A DNA stretch of 64,000 nt from Candidatus Nitrotoga sp. MKT. GTDB lineage: Bacteria > Pseudomonadota > Gammaproteobacteria > Burkholderiales > Gallionellaceae. Where the stretch lies: contig QFXH01000013.1 in assembly GCA_003402345.1 (NCBI GenBank), positions 1 to 64,000 on the forward strand. Reading direction: 5' to 3'. Positions 18,629-27,716 of this stretch are shown here, one piece after another (position 1 is the first letter of the stretch; each line of letters begins with the position of its first letter). Under the pieces are notes generated by a model. That model did not search any database. It saw nothing but the letters and a program-made list of their open reading frames with translations, and was not told the DNA's origin. The position numbers were made by a program, and so were the translations under genes.

Positions 18629-19417
18629 CTAGGCACCCACTTTCCGCCTTCCCCACAACAAGAATATTAACCCCACAATCACCATTGGCAGGCTGAGCCA
18701 TTGGCCCATACTAATTCCAAAACTCATTAGGCCAAATATGCCGTCATCTGGGTTACGTGTATATTCGACAAAAAAACGGAAACTGCCATAGCCGATAAGA
18801 AACAAACCAGATATTGCGCCCACTGGACGAGGCTTGCGTGAATAGAGCCACATAAGCGCAAACAGGACCAAACCTTCCAGCACAAACTCATAAAGTTGAG
18901 AAGGGTGACGCGGCAGATCATCCACATTAGGAAACACCATCCCCCAAGCCAAATTTGTAGGCCGCCCCCATAATTCAGCATTAACAAAGTTGCCGATACG
19001 TCCTGCGCCCAGCCCTAGGGGCACCAAAGGAGCAATAAAATCCATCAATTGCAGCCAAGGCAATTTATGTTGACGTGCAAAAAGTGCCATCGCCACAAGT
19101 ACGCCAAGAAAACCACCATGGAATGACATACCACCCTGCCACACCGCAAGAATTTCAAGCGGGCGAGACACATAGTAACCGGGATTGTAAAACAGCACCT
19201 CGCCCAACCTTCCGCCCAGTACAACACCAAGAATGCCGTAAAATAGGAGGTCATCCATCATTTTTTCATCCCACCCAGGGCGATTGAGGGTGCGAATGCG
19301 CAATTTTCCCAGCCATAGAAATAGCATAAAGGCAACTAAATACATCAATCCGTACCAGTGCACTGCAAGGGGGCCAAGGTGGATGGCTACGGGATCGAAC
19401 TGAGGATGAATGAGCAT
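18629..19417 (-). CDS. lgt: Prolipoprotein diacylglyceryl transferase Lgt
   Basis: A 262-residue inner-membrane enzyme that transfers diacylglycerol from phosphatidylglycerol to the lipobox cysteine of prolipoproteins. The Lgt signature is clear: [20 protein letters not shown], then [20 protein letters not shown]. An N-terminal [18 protein letters not shown] and about seven hydrophobic helices fit the family. ATG at 19417. It stands alone here, facing away from the cytochrome c gene at 19687. Two shadow ORFs lie inside it. Confidence 0.96.
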   Translation of the reverse strand: MLIHPQFDPVAIHLGPLAVHWYGLMYLVAFMLFLWLGKLRIRTLNRPGWDEKMMDDLLFYGILGVVLGGRLGEVLFYNPGYYVSRPLEILAVWQGGMSFHGGFLGVLVAMALFARQHKLPWLQLMDFIAPLVPLGLGAGRIGNFVNAELWGRPTNLAWGMVFPNVDDLPRHPSQLYEFVLEGLVLFALMWLYSRKPRPVGAISGLFLIGYGSFRFFVEYTRNPDDGIFGLMSFGISMGQWLSLPMVIVGLIFLLWGRRKVGA

Positions 19418-19686
19418 ACTAAACGAGTATTCTTAATGATAATTTCAAGATCGATTATTATACGTGATTTAGTTACAAGCCTATTCTGCCTTCCGGCGCG
19501 TAGCAAATTTCGTCTGTTACGCGCCAGAATTGGCTTTGTCAACGACAAGTTAGCGGTATGCGTTATTGTCAACACTGTCTAGTGCCTTACAGTTTGCAAA
19601 CAAGACGGAGTTGGTTAAAATGGCATAGGCAGCAATGTCTAATAGTTTAATTGTAGGAAAACTTAAATTTAATGGAGCTTAAAAAA

Positions 19687-20061
19687 ATGAAATCTATCAT
19701 CGTTAGCGTGGTTGCAGCAGCAGGCCTGATGGCAGCAGGTAGCGTTTTAGCAACTGATATGCCAGAATTGGCTAAAAAAAGCGGCTGTACTGCTTGCCAC
19801 AAAATTGATTCAAAATTGGTCGGCCCCGCTTGGATGGATGTTTCCAAGAAATACAAAGGCGTTAAAGAATATGCTTATTCACCCACTGGCAGTGCTGCTG
19901 CTGGTGCCAAGAAAATGTCATTAGAAGAAGGCCTGATGATGAAAGTGGCCAAGGGTGGTACTGGCAACTGGGGTAGCGTACCAATGACTGCTAACTCTCC
20001 TAAAGTAAGCGATGCAGACATCAAAACACTGGTTCATTTCGTACTGGATCTGGCGAAGTAA
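19687..20061 (+). CDS. Small periplasmic class I cytochrome c (c551/c552 type)
   Basis: A 124-residue protein from ATG 19687, chosen over the track start 19672 because GGAG lies 8 bases before it and the signal peptide then begins normally (MKSIIVSVVAAAGLMAAGSV, cleavage after VLA). The mature protein has one heme site, SGCTACHKID, and a likely axial Met in WGSVPMTANSPKVS. It resembles the soluble c8-type cytochromes that carry electrons in the periplasm. In this genome it could link NXR or complex III to a terminal oxidase; that is inference. It has its own terminator and therefore is monocistronic. Confidence 0.92.
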   Translation: MKSIIVSVVAAAGLMAAGSVLATDMPELAKKSGCTACHKIDSKLVGPAWMDVSKKYKGVKEYAYSPTGSAAAGAKKMSLEEGLMMKVAKGGTGNWGSVPMTANSPKVSDADIKTLVHFVLDLAK

Positions 20062-20081
20062 TCAAGGGGTTAATTTCTCTT

Positions 20082-20116
20082 AGCAGAAGTCGGCATTAGC
20101 CGATTTCTGCTTTTCT
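20082..20116 (+). terminator. Rho-independent terminator after the cytochrome c gene
   Basis: AGCAGAAGTCGGC, loop ATTA, then GCCGATTTCTGCTTTT form a 13-bp stem with one G-T pair followed by a short T-run, 21 bases after the stop codon. Confidence 0.85.
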
Positions 20117-20647
20117 GCACAACAATTCAATCAATTACTAATCATATAAAAATGCACAAGCAGAGCAAACTATAAAGCATAGTTTATGCTGGCTTTAATT
20201 AATTGGCATTTCAGTTACAATTTTTGACATCCAACAAATTGACACTAACTGACTATGCAACGCATATCACGTAAATTGCAAATACGGTACTTTCCGTTTT
20301 AAGATTGAATGGCTTCTGCTCCACATGATGCGTTGGTGCTAGACAACAACAATAATAATCATCTTGTTATGACCTAATTACTGCCAACATGCTTGTCTTA
20401 ACAGGCCTGATGACTACAGCCAATACTTACCAACTGGCTATCGCTATTACCAAATAGTGTTCGTGTTTTATGACTAACACTCAATTGGCACAAAATAATT
20501 AACCACACACAGATGAACGCCTCCAGAAAGCATATGAGCTGGTTAAATTATTACATCCAAGCCCTGTCCAAAATATGCCAGGCGGGCAAGAATATGACAT
20601 GTAAAACAAAAAGTTATTCCATAACCTAACTACCCTCTGAACCCATC
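20117..20647. other. Intergenic region before livK
   Basis: About 530 bases without a recognisable gene or repeat. It should contain the liv promoter, but no strong -35/-10 pair stood out. Confidence 0.35.
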
Positions 20648-21829
20648 ATGCCGTATAACCAATCATTTCTGCTTCTCGCCTTGTCCGTTGCCATTCTTTC
20701 GGCTTGCGGCGAATCAAAAAAATCCGTTAATAGCAACATTGATGAACTAGTGGTAAAAATCGGTGCCGCTGCCCCCCTCACCGGGCCACAGGCTCATATC
20801 GGCAAGGACAACGAGAACGGTACGCGCATGGCGATCGAGGATGCCAATACCAAGGGAGTCATCATTGGCGGACGTAAAGCCCGTTTTGAATTAATCAGCG
20901 AGGATGACCAAGCGGATCCGAAAACTGCGACTATCGTGGCACAAAAGCTAGTAGACGCAAAAGTGAATGGCGTGATCGGCCATCTCAATTCCGGCACCTC
21001 TATCCCGGCGTCTAGGATCTACAGCGATAACGGCATCCCCCAAATTTCCCCTTCCGCAACAGCGGTGAGTTACACTGCCCAAGGCCTTAAGACCGCCTTC
21101 CGTGTGATGTCCAACGACGGGCAACAAGGCAAGGCATTGGGCGAATTCGCAGCAAAGATCCTAAATGCTAAAAAAATCGCGGTTATAGATGATCGCTCCG
21201 CCTATGGCCAAGGACTGGCCGATGAGTTCATCAAATCTGCACAAGCTAACGGTGCGCAGATCGTAACGCGTGAATACACCACTGACAAAGCGGTAGACTT
21301 TACTGCAGTGCTGACTTCTATCAAGGGTAAGCACCCCGATTTGCTATTTTTTGGCGGTATGGATCCGCAAGGCGTACCGATGGCCAAACAACTTAAAGCT
21401 CTTGGTTTAAATATTAAGTTTGTAATGGGCGACGGTGGTTACACGCCGAAATTACTGAATCTGGCCGGCGATGCCGCCAATGGGGTTTATGCTTCGCTGC
21501 CCGGCGTGCCACTGGAACAGATGCCCGGCGGCAAAGACTTCTCCCAGCGCTATGAAGCAAAATATAAACAACCCATTCAACTGTATGCACCCTATTGTTA
21601 TGATGCGGTGAACGTGATGATCGCCACAATGCAAAAAGCCGCTTCAGCCGATCCAGCGAAATACCTGCCCGAACTCGCCAAAATTACTCATGGTGGCGTG
21701 ACCGCAAACATCGCCTTCGACGAAAAGGGGGACATTAAGGGCGGTGCAGTGACGCTATACCAAGTACAGCAAGGCAAGTGGCAGCCGCTGCAAACCATGG
21801 GCGGAAACACCGTTATATCCGCGCATTGA
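20648..21829 (+). CDS. livK: Branched-chain amino acid ABC transporter, substrate-binding lipoprotein
   Basis: A 393-residue type I periplasmic binding protein. The N-terminus is a lipoprotein signal (LLALSVAILSACGESKK; Cys after LSA), so it is anchored to the membrane outer face. The LivJ/LivK pattern is clear: KIGAAAPLTGPQAHIGKDNE, GVIGHLNSGTSIPASRIYSD, FRVMSNDGQQGKALGEFA and ADLFFGGMDPQG-type hinge regions. It delivers leucine, isoleucine or valine, or related amides, to LivHMGF. No strong ribosome site precedes ATG 20648. A terminator separates it from livH, which fits higher expression of the binding protein than of the membrane parts. Confidence 0.92.
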   Translation: MPYNQSFLLLALSVAILSACGESKKSVNSNIDELVVKIGAAAPLTGPQAHIGKDNENGTRMAIEDANTKGVIIGGRKARFELISEDDQADPKTATIVAQKLVDAKVNGVIGHLNSGTSIPASRIYSDNGIPQISPSATAVSYTAQGLKTAFRVMSNDGQQGKALGEFAAKILNAKKIAVIDDRSAYGQGLADEFIKSAQANGAQIVTREYTTDKAVDFTAVLTSIKGKHPDLLFFGGMDPQGVPMAKQLKALGLNIKFVMGDGGYTPKLLNLAGDAANGVYASLPGVPLEQMPGGKDFSQRYEAKYKQPIQLYAPYCYDAVNVMIATMQKAASADPAKYLPELAKITHGGVTANIAFDEKGDIKGGAVTLYQVQQGKWQPLQTMGGNTVISAH

Positions 21830-21850
21830 CCGTAATCGAATTAAAAAATA

Positions 21851-21877
21851 AAGCGACACCTTATGTGTCGTTTTTTG
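21851..21877 (+). terminator. Terminator/attenuator between livK and livH
   Basis: CGACAC, short loop, GTGTCG and a run of six T lie 22 bases after the livK stop and 15 before livH. Partial termination here would give more LivK than LivHMGF. Confidence 0.85.
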
Positions 21878-21891
21878 TTTGTGAGTAACCA

Positions 21892-22815
21892 TTGGACACA
21901 TTACTACAACAAATCGTCAACGGCTTCGTGCAAGGCAGCGTGTATGCCATGGTTGCATTGGGTTACACCATGGTGTACGGCATTCTCGGTCTGATTAATT
22001 TCGCGCATGGCGAAGTGGTGATGGTAGGGGCAATGGTAGCGCTGTCAGTAATCCAATTGCTCATCGATTCTGGCTTGCCGCCGCTGCTGATATTACTGAT
22101 CAGCCTAATAATTTCGATTGTGGTTTGCATGGCGTTAGGTTATGGCATCGAGCGCATCGCCTACCGTCCATTGCGAAACGCCCCACGTCTGGCACCATTA
22201 ATAACCGCGATTGGCGTATCCATTGTGCTGCAAAATCTGGCGATGATGTTCTGGGGACGCGAATACCATGCTTTTCCGTCTTTACTGCCAAACAACTCGC
22301 ATATGCTGTCTGGTGCAATCATTACGGAAGTGCAGATTCTTATTGTGTTCGTAGCGTTGGGAATGATGGGGGGTTTGCTGCTGTTGATGCATCGCACTCG
22401 TCTGGGCCGCGCAATGCGCGCCGTAGCAGAGAATCCCTCCGCTGCCGTTCTGATGGGGGTAAATATCAACGGTGTGATTGCTATTACTTTCATGCTGGGT
22501 TCCGCGCTGGCCGCAGTGGCAGGCATTATGGTCAGTGCGAACTACGGCATCGTACACTATTACATGGGTTCCATTCTGGGGCTCAAAGCATTCACCGCCG
22601 CTGTGTTAGGCGGCATCGGTAACATGCGCGGAGCCATGGTGGGTGGTTTGCTACTGGGGTTAATTGAAAGTTTAGGAGCTGGTTATATCGGTGATCTCAG
22701 TGGTGGCTTTCTCGGTAGTCATTATCAAGATGTATTTGCCTTCTTTGTGCTGATTTCCGTACTGATCTTCCGTCCATCCGGCTTATTAGGAGAGCGTGTT
22801 GCGGAACGTGCTTAA
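21892..22815 (+). CDS. livH: Branched-chain amino acid ABC transporter permease LivH
   Basis: A 307-residue permease with about eight helices. It opens on QQIVNGFVQGSVYAMVALGY, the LivH start pattern, and holds MVYGILGLINFAHGEVVMVG and ALAAVAGIMVSANYGIVHYY. The start is TTG at 21892; no ATG or in-frame GTG is available without losing the first helix, and the ribosome site is weak. The 3' end overlaps livM by 20 bases. It forms the membrane channel with LivM. Confidence 0.92.
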   Translation: MDTLLQQIVNGFVQGSVYAMVALGYTMVYGILGLINFAHGEVVMVGAMVALSVIQLLIDSGLPPLLILLISLIISIVVCMALGYGIERIAYRPLRNAPRLAPLITAIGVSIVLQNLAMMFWGREYHAFPSLLPNNSHMLSGAIITEVQILIVFVALGMMGGLLLLMHRTRLGRAMRAVAENPSAAVLMGVNINGVIAITFMLGSALAAVAGIMVSANYGIVHYYMGSILGLKAFTAAVLGGIGNMRGAMVGGLLLGLIESLGAGYIGDLSGGFLGSHYQDVFAFFVLISVLIFRPSGLLGERVAERA

Positions 22816-23896
22816 ACATCTGTCATCCAAGAACAGGCGCAGCGCGTGGTTGACGTTTGTCGTGTTCGCCATTGTGCTGTTGGCATTACCCTTCTTTACC
22901 GATGCACTGTTCGGACGTGGTTGGGTACGCATTGTGGATTTCGCATTACTATACATTATGCTGGCGCTGGGGTTGAATATCGTAGTCGGATATGCTGGTC
23001 TGCTCGATCTCGGTTACATCGCCTTCTTTGCTGTGGGCGCATATTGCTATGCTTTGCTCGGCTCGCCTCAATTAGGCTTGCATTTACCATTTTGGATAGT
23101 CCTGCCACTAGGCGCACTGCTGGCCTGTATATTCGGCGTGCTGCTAGGAGCACCGACTTTGCGCCTGCGCGGCGATTACCTTGCCATCGTCACCCTGGGA
23201 TTTGGCGAGATCATCCGCATCTTCCTCAACAACCTGAACGCGCCGATTAACATCACCAATGGCCCGCAAGGCATCAGCATGATAGACCCAATCCGTGTTG
23301 GCGAATTTTCATTAGGCAACACGCACGAATTATTCGGCCTCACTTTTCCCTCTGTGCATCTGCATTACTACCTGTTCCTTTTCTTCACATTACTAGTAAT
23401 TTTTATTTCACTACGCTTGGAAGATTCACGCATTGGCCGCGCCTGGATGGCAATCCGTGAAGACGAAGTAGCAGCTAAAGCGATGGGCATCAATACACGC
23501 AATATCAAACTTCTGGCGTTTGCCATGGGGGCAACTTTCGGCGGTTTGGCTGGTGGCTTATTTGCTGGTTTCCAAGGTTTCGTCAGCCCGGAAAGTTTTA
23601 GCCTGACTGAATCCATCACAGTGTTATGCATGGTAGTACTAGGTGGTATGGGCAACATCAACGGCGTGCTGTTAGGCGGCATACTGTTAGTAGTATTGCC
23701 CGAAGCTTTGCGCCACGGCTCAGGGCCGGCACAACAACTACTGTTCGGCAAGACGTTTATCGACCCGGAAAGCTTGCGTATGTTGTTATTTGGACTTGCG
23801 CTGATCACGGTCATGTTATGGCGACCTGCCGGATTGTGGCCCTCTAACCAACGCCGACGCGAATTGGTTACCAAAAATGATTCAGCTCATCTGTAA
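22796..23896 (+). CDS. livM: Branched-chain amino acid ABC transporter permease LivM
   Basis: A 366-residue permease. GTG at 22796 follows AGGAG and is inside the end of livH, so the two are coupled. Family blocks include YIMLALGLNIVVGYAGLLDL, GDYLAIVTLGFGEIIRIFLN and EDEVAAKAMGINTRNIKLLA (the cytoplasmic loop that meets the ATPases). About nine helices are predicted by eye. It pairs with LivH. The several long ORFs inside on both strands are shadows. Confidence 0.93.
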   Translation: MLRNVLKHLSSKNRRSAWLTFVVFAIVLLALPFFTDALFGRGWVRIVDFALLYIMLALGLNIVVGYAGLLDLGYIAFFAVGAYCYALLGSPQLGLHLPFWIVLPLGALLACIFGVLLGAPTLRLRGDYLAIVTLGFGEIIRIFLNNLNAPINITNGPQGISMIDPIRVGEFSLGNTHELFGLTFPSVHLHYYLFLFFTLLVIFISLRLEDSRIGRAWMAIREDEVAAKAMGINTRNIKLLAFAMGATFGGLAGGLFAGFQGFVSPESFSLTESITVLCMVVLGGMGNINGVLLGGILLVVLPEALRHGSGPAQQLLFGKTFIDPESLRMLLFGLALITVMLWRPAGLWPSNQRRRELVTKNDSAHL

Positions 23897-23910
23897 CAGG
23901 ATGCTTGTGC

Positions 23911-24729
23911 ATGACAACGCCCACTGAATTCGACGTCAATTTACTCGAGCTGTCCGGCATAGCCAAACGCTTCGGTGGCCTATCTGCGTTGAGCGATATT
24001 TCGCTGCACATTCGGCGAGGTGAAATCTATGGCTTGATCGGCCCAAATGGTGCGGGTAAAACGACTCTCTTCAACATTTTGACTGGACTTTATCAAGCGG
24101 ATAGCGGACGTTTCACGTTTAACAACACGGAGTATAGCGGCCGCTGCAAACCACATGTGTTAGCGCAGGCAGGGATTGCACGCACCTTCCAGAACATTCG
24201 CCTGTTTGCAAATATGACTGCACTAGAAAACGTCATGGTTGGTCGCCACCTGCGCACCAGCAGCGGCATCTGGGACGCATTGACTCGCAACGCTAAAGCA
24301 CGCGCCGAAGAACATGCAATCGTGCAACATGCACGTGCCTTACTGACCTATGTAGGCATAGACCGCCCGCACCAAACTTTGGCCAAAAATTTACCCTACG
24401 GCGAACAACGCAGGCTGGAGATTGCCCGTGCGCTGGCTACCGATCCAAAATTACTTGCGTTAGATGAACCAGCAGCAGGCATGAATGCCACCGAAACTGA
24501 AAACCTAAAAGAATTATTACTATCCATACGCGCCAGCGGCATTACAGTACTGCTCATCGAACATGACGTAAAATTTATTCTCGGCCTGTGCGACCGCGTG
24601 GCAGTTCTCAATTACGGCAAAAAAATCGCCGAGGACGTGCCGGAAAAAATTCGATGCGATCCGGCGGTAATCACGGCTTATTTGGGAACAGAACCCATAA
24701 TTCCCGCGCAGGCAGGAATCCAATCATAA
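23911..24729 (+). CDS. livG: Branched-chain amino acid ABC transporter ATPase LivG
   Basis: A 272-residue ATPase from ATG 23911, preferred over TTG 23905 because CAGG is 10 bases upstream. Walker A is GPNGAGKTT, the signature is PYGEQRRLEIARALA (a YGEQ variant usual for LivG), and Walker B is LLALDEPAAG; LLIEHDVKFILGLCDR holds the switch His. The normal end is followed by EPIIPAQAGIQS, in which IIPAQAGIQS is encoded by an inserted intergenic repeat, so the gene has borrowed its last codons and stop. Confidence 0.94.
   Translation: MTTPTEFDVNLLELSGIAKRFGGLSALSDISLHIRRGEIYGLIGPNGAGKTTLFNILTGLYQADSGRFTFNNTEYSGRCKPHVLAQAGIARTFQNIRLFANMTALENVMVGRHLRTSSGIWDALTRNAKARAEEHAIVQHARALLTYVGIDRPHQTLAKNLPYGEQRRLEIARALATDPKLLALDEPAAGMNATETENLKELLLSIRASGITVLLIEHDVKFILGLCDRVAVLNYGKKIAEDVPEKIRCDPAVITAYLGTEPIIPAQAGIQS
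24700..24719. repeat. Dispersed palindromic repeat inside the livG 3' end
   Basis: ATTCCCGCGCAGGCAGGAAT is of the ATTCC-N-GGAAT repeat type (dRS3-like) widespread in betaproteobacteria and Neisseria. Here it is in frame and encodes the C-terminal PAQAGI of LivG. Confidence 0.75.
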
Positions 24730-24765
24730 AAAACAGATGCTTCATATCGTTAGCATAACAAGACC

Positions 24766-25494
24766 ATGACTGTATCTATATCAAGCTCACTGTTGCAGGT
24801 ACGCGATCTGAAAGTAGCTTACGGCGGCATTCAGGCACTAAAAGGCATCGATCTCGACGTAGCACCGGGCGAACTGGTCGCACTCATCGGCAGCAACGGT
24901 GCCGGTAAGACCACAACGCTTAAGGCGTTAGCTGGCTTGCTACAACCCTCTGCAGGCGAAATACATTACCGCAGCATATCTTTACAAAATCACGCAGCAC
25001 ATCGACTTATACAAGAAGGTTTAGTATTAGTGCCGGAAGGACGTGGCGTATTCGCGCGGCTAACGGTAGAAGAAAATTTACAGATGGGTGCCTATTGCCG
25101 CAACGACAAATCCTCCATTGCGCAGGATATGCAGCACATCTACACGTTGTTTCCGCGCTTGGCCGAGCGCCATACGCAACTGGCCGGCACACTATCCGGC
25201 GGCGAACAACAAATGATGGCACTGGGACGCGCGTTGATGAGCCGCCCCAAACTATTGATGCTGGATGAACCCAGCATGGGACTGGCACCGATGATGGTGA
25301 CCAAAATTTTTGAAACTATCCGCAACATTTCTGTTCAGGGCGTTTCAATTCTGCTGGTTGAGCAGAATGCTAAACTTGCCCTCGAAGTGGCGCAACGCGG
25401 TTATGTGATGGAAAACGGCCTGATTACATTATCCGACAGCGCGGCCAATCTGCTGGGGAGCGCTGTGGTACGCCGCGCCTATCTGGGCAGTTAG
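24766..25494 (+). CDS. livF: Branched-chain amino acid ABC transporter ATPase LivF
   Basis: A 242-residue ATPase. Walker A is GSNGAGKTT, the signature LSGGEQQMMALGRALMSRPK and Walker B LLMLDEPSMGLAP. The insert RIFARLTVEENLQMG-type region (GVFARLTVEENLQMGAYCRN) and VSILLVEQNAKLALEVAQRG are LivF-typical. ATG at 24766 is 36 bases after the livG stop. It forms the heterodimeric motor with LivG and ends the transporter operon. Confidence 0.94.
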   Translation: MTVSISSSLLQVRDLKVAYGGIQALKGIDLDVAPGELVALIGSNGAGKTTTLKALAGLLQPSAGEIHYRSISLQNHAAHRLIQEGLVLVPEGRGVFARLTVEENLQMGAYCRNDKSSIAQDMQHIYTLFPRLAERHTQLAGTLSGGEQQMMALGRALMSRPKLLMLDEPSMGLAPMMVTKIFETIRNISVQGVSILLVEQNAKLALEVAQRGYVMENGLITLSDSAANLLGSAVVRRAYLGS

Positions 25495-25632
25495 CTTTAT
25501 CGGATTACCAATGCTGGACACCCATAAATTCATTAGTGAAATAAATCAATAACATTGGGTGCGGCCACACCGTATCCTGCACCACTAAAGATGCGGGGAA
25601 TGGTACCCTACGAAGAGTTTAGTGCAGCACAT

Positions 25633-26040
25633 TCAAATATCAGGCGGTGAACTGTAATGTGCACTCGGGCTTATCTTGAATTCAGTAAATACAGCGTTGG
25701 AATACTCATCCGCCATAGCCAAGTCAAGCTTACGCAAAGTCTGGTAAATTTCCCGCACTTTTTCCCGCTTATCTTGAAAATAATAAGCCACGCCCAGATT
25801 AAACCACGCACTGGCCCTCTCTGGCTCAATACGTACTGCCTCCTCATATGCCAGAGTCGCCAAGCCATATTTTTTAAGATTGCCATACGTAATACCTAAG
25901 TTATACCAAGCATCGGCATACTCTGGCTGAAGACGCAGTGCTTGCCGATACGCCTCAATTGCCTCCTCGTATTTTTGAAGATTGTCATAGGCTACGCCTT
26001 GGGCAAACCAAGCGTTAATATAAAAATTTACTGAGTCCAT
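25633..26040 (-). CDS. Small TPR-repeat protein
   Basis: A 135-residue protein from ATG 26040, which is preceded by an ideal AGGAGAAACC; the track start 26100 lies upstream of that site. It contains three tetratricopeptide repeats: WFAQGVAYDNLQKYEEAIEA, AWYNLGITYGNLKKYGLATL and AWFNLGVAYYFQDKREKVRE. There is no signal peptide, so it is probably a cytoplasmic protein-binding adaptor. It stands alone between livF (convergent) and rnpB. I cannot assign a partner or process. Confidence 0.75.
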   Translation of the reverse strand: MDSVNFYINAWFAQGVAYDNLQKYEEAIEAYRQALRLQPEYADAWYNLGITYGNLKKYGLATLAYEEAVRIEPERASAWFNLGVAYYFQDKREKVREIYQTLRKLDLAMADEYSNAVFTEFKISPSAHYSSPPDI

Positions 26041-26515
26041 GGTTTCTCCTAAGATAGTGCAATATGAGTATTTTATTTCAGGGTAAAAAGATCCGGCCAA
26101 TTTACAGTTTGCTACCCTTCACTTTTCTTTCATAATCCCAATTTCATTAGTTATTTCAAATCTGAACTTGGATTAAAAAATTACTTTGTAATAGCCGCAA
26201 GGGAATCGTGGCCTGAGTAACTCAAAATTTGTTTTAGCATTTTATATTAAAATATTGTTTGAATTTATCAAAAAATTTACCAGCCTTCACCATTTTTGTA
26301 CCAACGAATAAATGGCCTACACTGTTAATTCATAAATTGCCCCCAAGCGTAAGGTGGCCTACTTATTTAGTTGTTCCTATCCCCAACGTCTTCCAATACC
26401 AAATAAATATTCCCAACATGGCATAAATCTAAAAAACTTAGAATAATATTACTGGATCAGTACAGCTCACCTGATCTATTTCCCGAGACGATTCTATACC
26501 GTGATAAACTCACCT
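26041..26515. other. Intergenic region before rnpB
   Basis: AT-rich, no gene recognised. It should hold the minus-strand promoter of the TPR gene and the plus-strand promoter of rnpB. CGTGATAAACTC just before 26511 could include the rnpB -10, but the -35 is not clear. Confidence 0.35.
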
Positions 26516-26867
26516 CGAAGCTGGCTAGACAGTCGCCGCGTCCGCAAACAAGGGCGGGGAGGAAAGTCCGGGCTCCATAGAGCAAGATGCCGGTTAATGG
26601 CCGGACACCGCGAGGTGATGAAAAGTGCCACAGAGAATAGTCTGCCTAAGTTCCGCAAGGAAACGGCGATGGTGAAACGGTGGGGTAAGAGCCCACCGCG
26701 GACGTGGTAACACGGACGGCACGGTAAACTCCATCTGGAGCAAGACCAAATAGGCAGGTAATGACGTGGCTCGCGTCGCCTGCGGGTAGGTCGCTTGAGC
26801 GTCAGGTAACGAAACGCCTAGAGGAATGACTGTTCACGACAGAACCCGGCTTATCGGCTGGCTTCAC
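26516..26867 (+). ncRNA. rnpB: RNase P RNA, bacterial type A
   Basis: The catalytic RNA of RNase P, which removes tRNA 5' leaders. The conserved 5' core GAGGAAAGTCCGGGCTCC (26559-26577), the CAGAGAATAGTCTGCC region, AGGGTGAAACGGTG-like GATGGTGAAACGGTGGGGTA and the 3' block GACAGAACCCGGCTTATCGG then CTGGCTTC are all present. The ends GAAGCTGGC and GCTGGCTTC pair to form helix P1. Length is about 350 nt, usual for type A. ORF 26501-26710 is a shadow on this RNA. Confidence 0.97.
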
Positions 26868-26907
26868 TTGATTTCGATAACTATTCAAAACGTAACGACC
26901 TTGGTAA

Positions 26908-26932
26908 AACGGCTTTAACTATAAAGCCGCCA
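26908..26932 (+). terminator. Hairpin downstream of rnpB
   Basis: CGGCTTTA-acta-TAAAGCCG (26910-26929) is a perfect 8-bp stem 43 bases past the RNA; its T-run is poor. It may be a processing or termination site for the rnpB precursor. Confidence 0.55.
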
Positions 26933-26950
26933 TAAAAATTATCGCCGCCT

Positions 26951-26979
26951 AAAAAACGCCTCCTTCATGGAGGTTTTTT
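26951..26979 (+). terminator. Rho-independent terminator (bidirectional form)
   Basis: AAAAAACGCCTCC-ttcat-GGAGGTTTTTT: a GC stem flanked by an A-run and a T-run, so it can work in both directions. It probably ends rnpB transcription and isolates the dcw promoter. The remaining 26980-27184 shows no gene. Confidence 0.85.
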
Positions 26980-27184
26980 CACTTAAATGAAACAAAAACA
27001 ACCTCAAACACCTTGTGCAATCCCGCAGGCTTAACACCACCACACTCCCCCCTCGGCAAACTACCCAAATATCATAAATAGCATTAGCCTTTTTGTGCAA
27101 TCCATTATTTTTTAAAGAAATTAATCCAACATCAATTTTCAACCCTAACTGCTTGTCGCGCAAAGAAAAATCTTATTTTATTGC

Positions 27185-27213
27185 TTGACCCAGCCTAATT
27201 TTTTCAATATAGT
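27185..27213 (+). promoter_or_regulatory. Sigma-70 promoter of the dcw cluster (Pmra)
   Basis: TTGACC at 27185-27190 and TATAGT at 27208-27213 are separated by exactly 17 bases. The start of transcription is expected near 27220, inside the MraZ repeats, about 50 bases before the mraZ ATG. Confidence 0.85.
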
Positions 27214-27246
27214 GGGAAAGGGTGGGGACAGGTGGGTTTTTGTGGG
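27213..27246 (+). promoter_or_regulatory. MraZ operator, four TGGG repeats at 10-bp spacing
   Basis: TGGG occurs at 27213, 27223, 27233 and 27243, exactly one helical turn apart, overlapping the -10 and start of the Pmra promoter. MraZ is known to bind arrays of three or four GTGGG-type repeats and to repress its own operon. The array is seen; binding is inferred. Confidence 0.88.
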
Positions 27247-27269
27247 TTAGCAAGCACAGGGTTGCGATA

Positions 27270-27716
27270 ATGTTTCAAGGAGCTACACAACTCAGTCTGG
27301 ATAGCAAAGGCAGGCTCGCGATACCGGCTCGGCATCGTGATATCTTGCTTGCACATTTCGCCAGCCAGTTGGTGTTAACTGCTGACGCGGATGGTTGCTT
27401 GTTGTGTTATCCGCAGCCCGAATGGTTACCAATACGTGACAAATTACTAAAACTATCCTCTCTTAATCCGCGCATACGCGCGCTACAGCGCCGCCTAGTT
27501 GGTTACGCCGAAGATGTAGAAATGGATGCAGCGGGACGCATACTAATTTCTCCGGCCTTGCGCAACTATGCGATGCTGGACAAGCGCGTCATGCTGATTG
27601 GCCAAGGCAATAAACTCGAATTGTGGGATGAAGCAAAATGGACAGCGCAGCAGGAAATGGCGTTGTCGTTTGCCCATGGCGATCTTCCCCCGGAACTGGA
27701 GGGGTTCACGTTGTGA
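27270..27716 (+). CDS. mraZ: Transcriptional regulator MraZ
   Basis: A 148-residue DNA-binding protein from ATG 27270 ([20 protein letters not shown]); the track start at 27222 lies in the operator. Two SpoVT/AbrB half-domains are seen, each with the D-x3-R signature: [15 protein letters not shown] and [16 protein letters not shown]. MraZ forms a ring-shaped oligomer that binds the TGGG array just upstream and represses the division and cell-wall operon. Its stop overlaps the rsmH GTG start. Confidence 0.95.
   Translation: MFQGATQLSLDSKGRLAIPARHRDILLAHFASQLVLTADADGCLLCYPQPEWLPIRDKLLKLSSLNPRIRALQRRLVGYAEDVEMDAAGRILISPALRNYAMLDKRVMLIGQGNKLELWDEAKWTAQQEMALSFAHGDLPPELEGFTL

Noticed and set aside
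22125-22622. 165-residue ORF inside livH and similar long frames inside livM, ftsA, murE and actB1
   Set aside because: Out-of-frame shadows of well-recognised genes.
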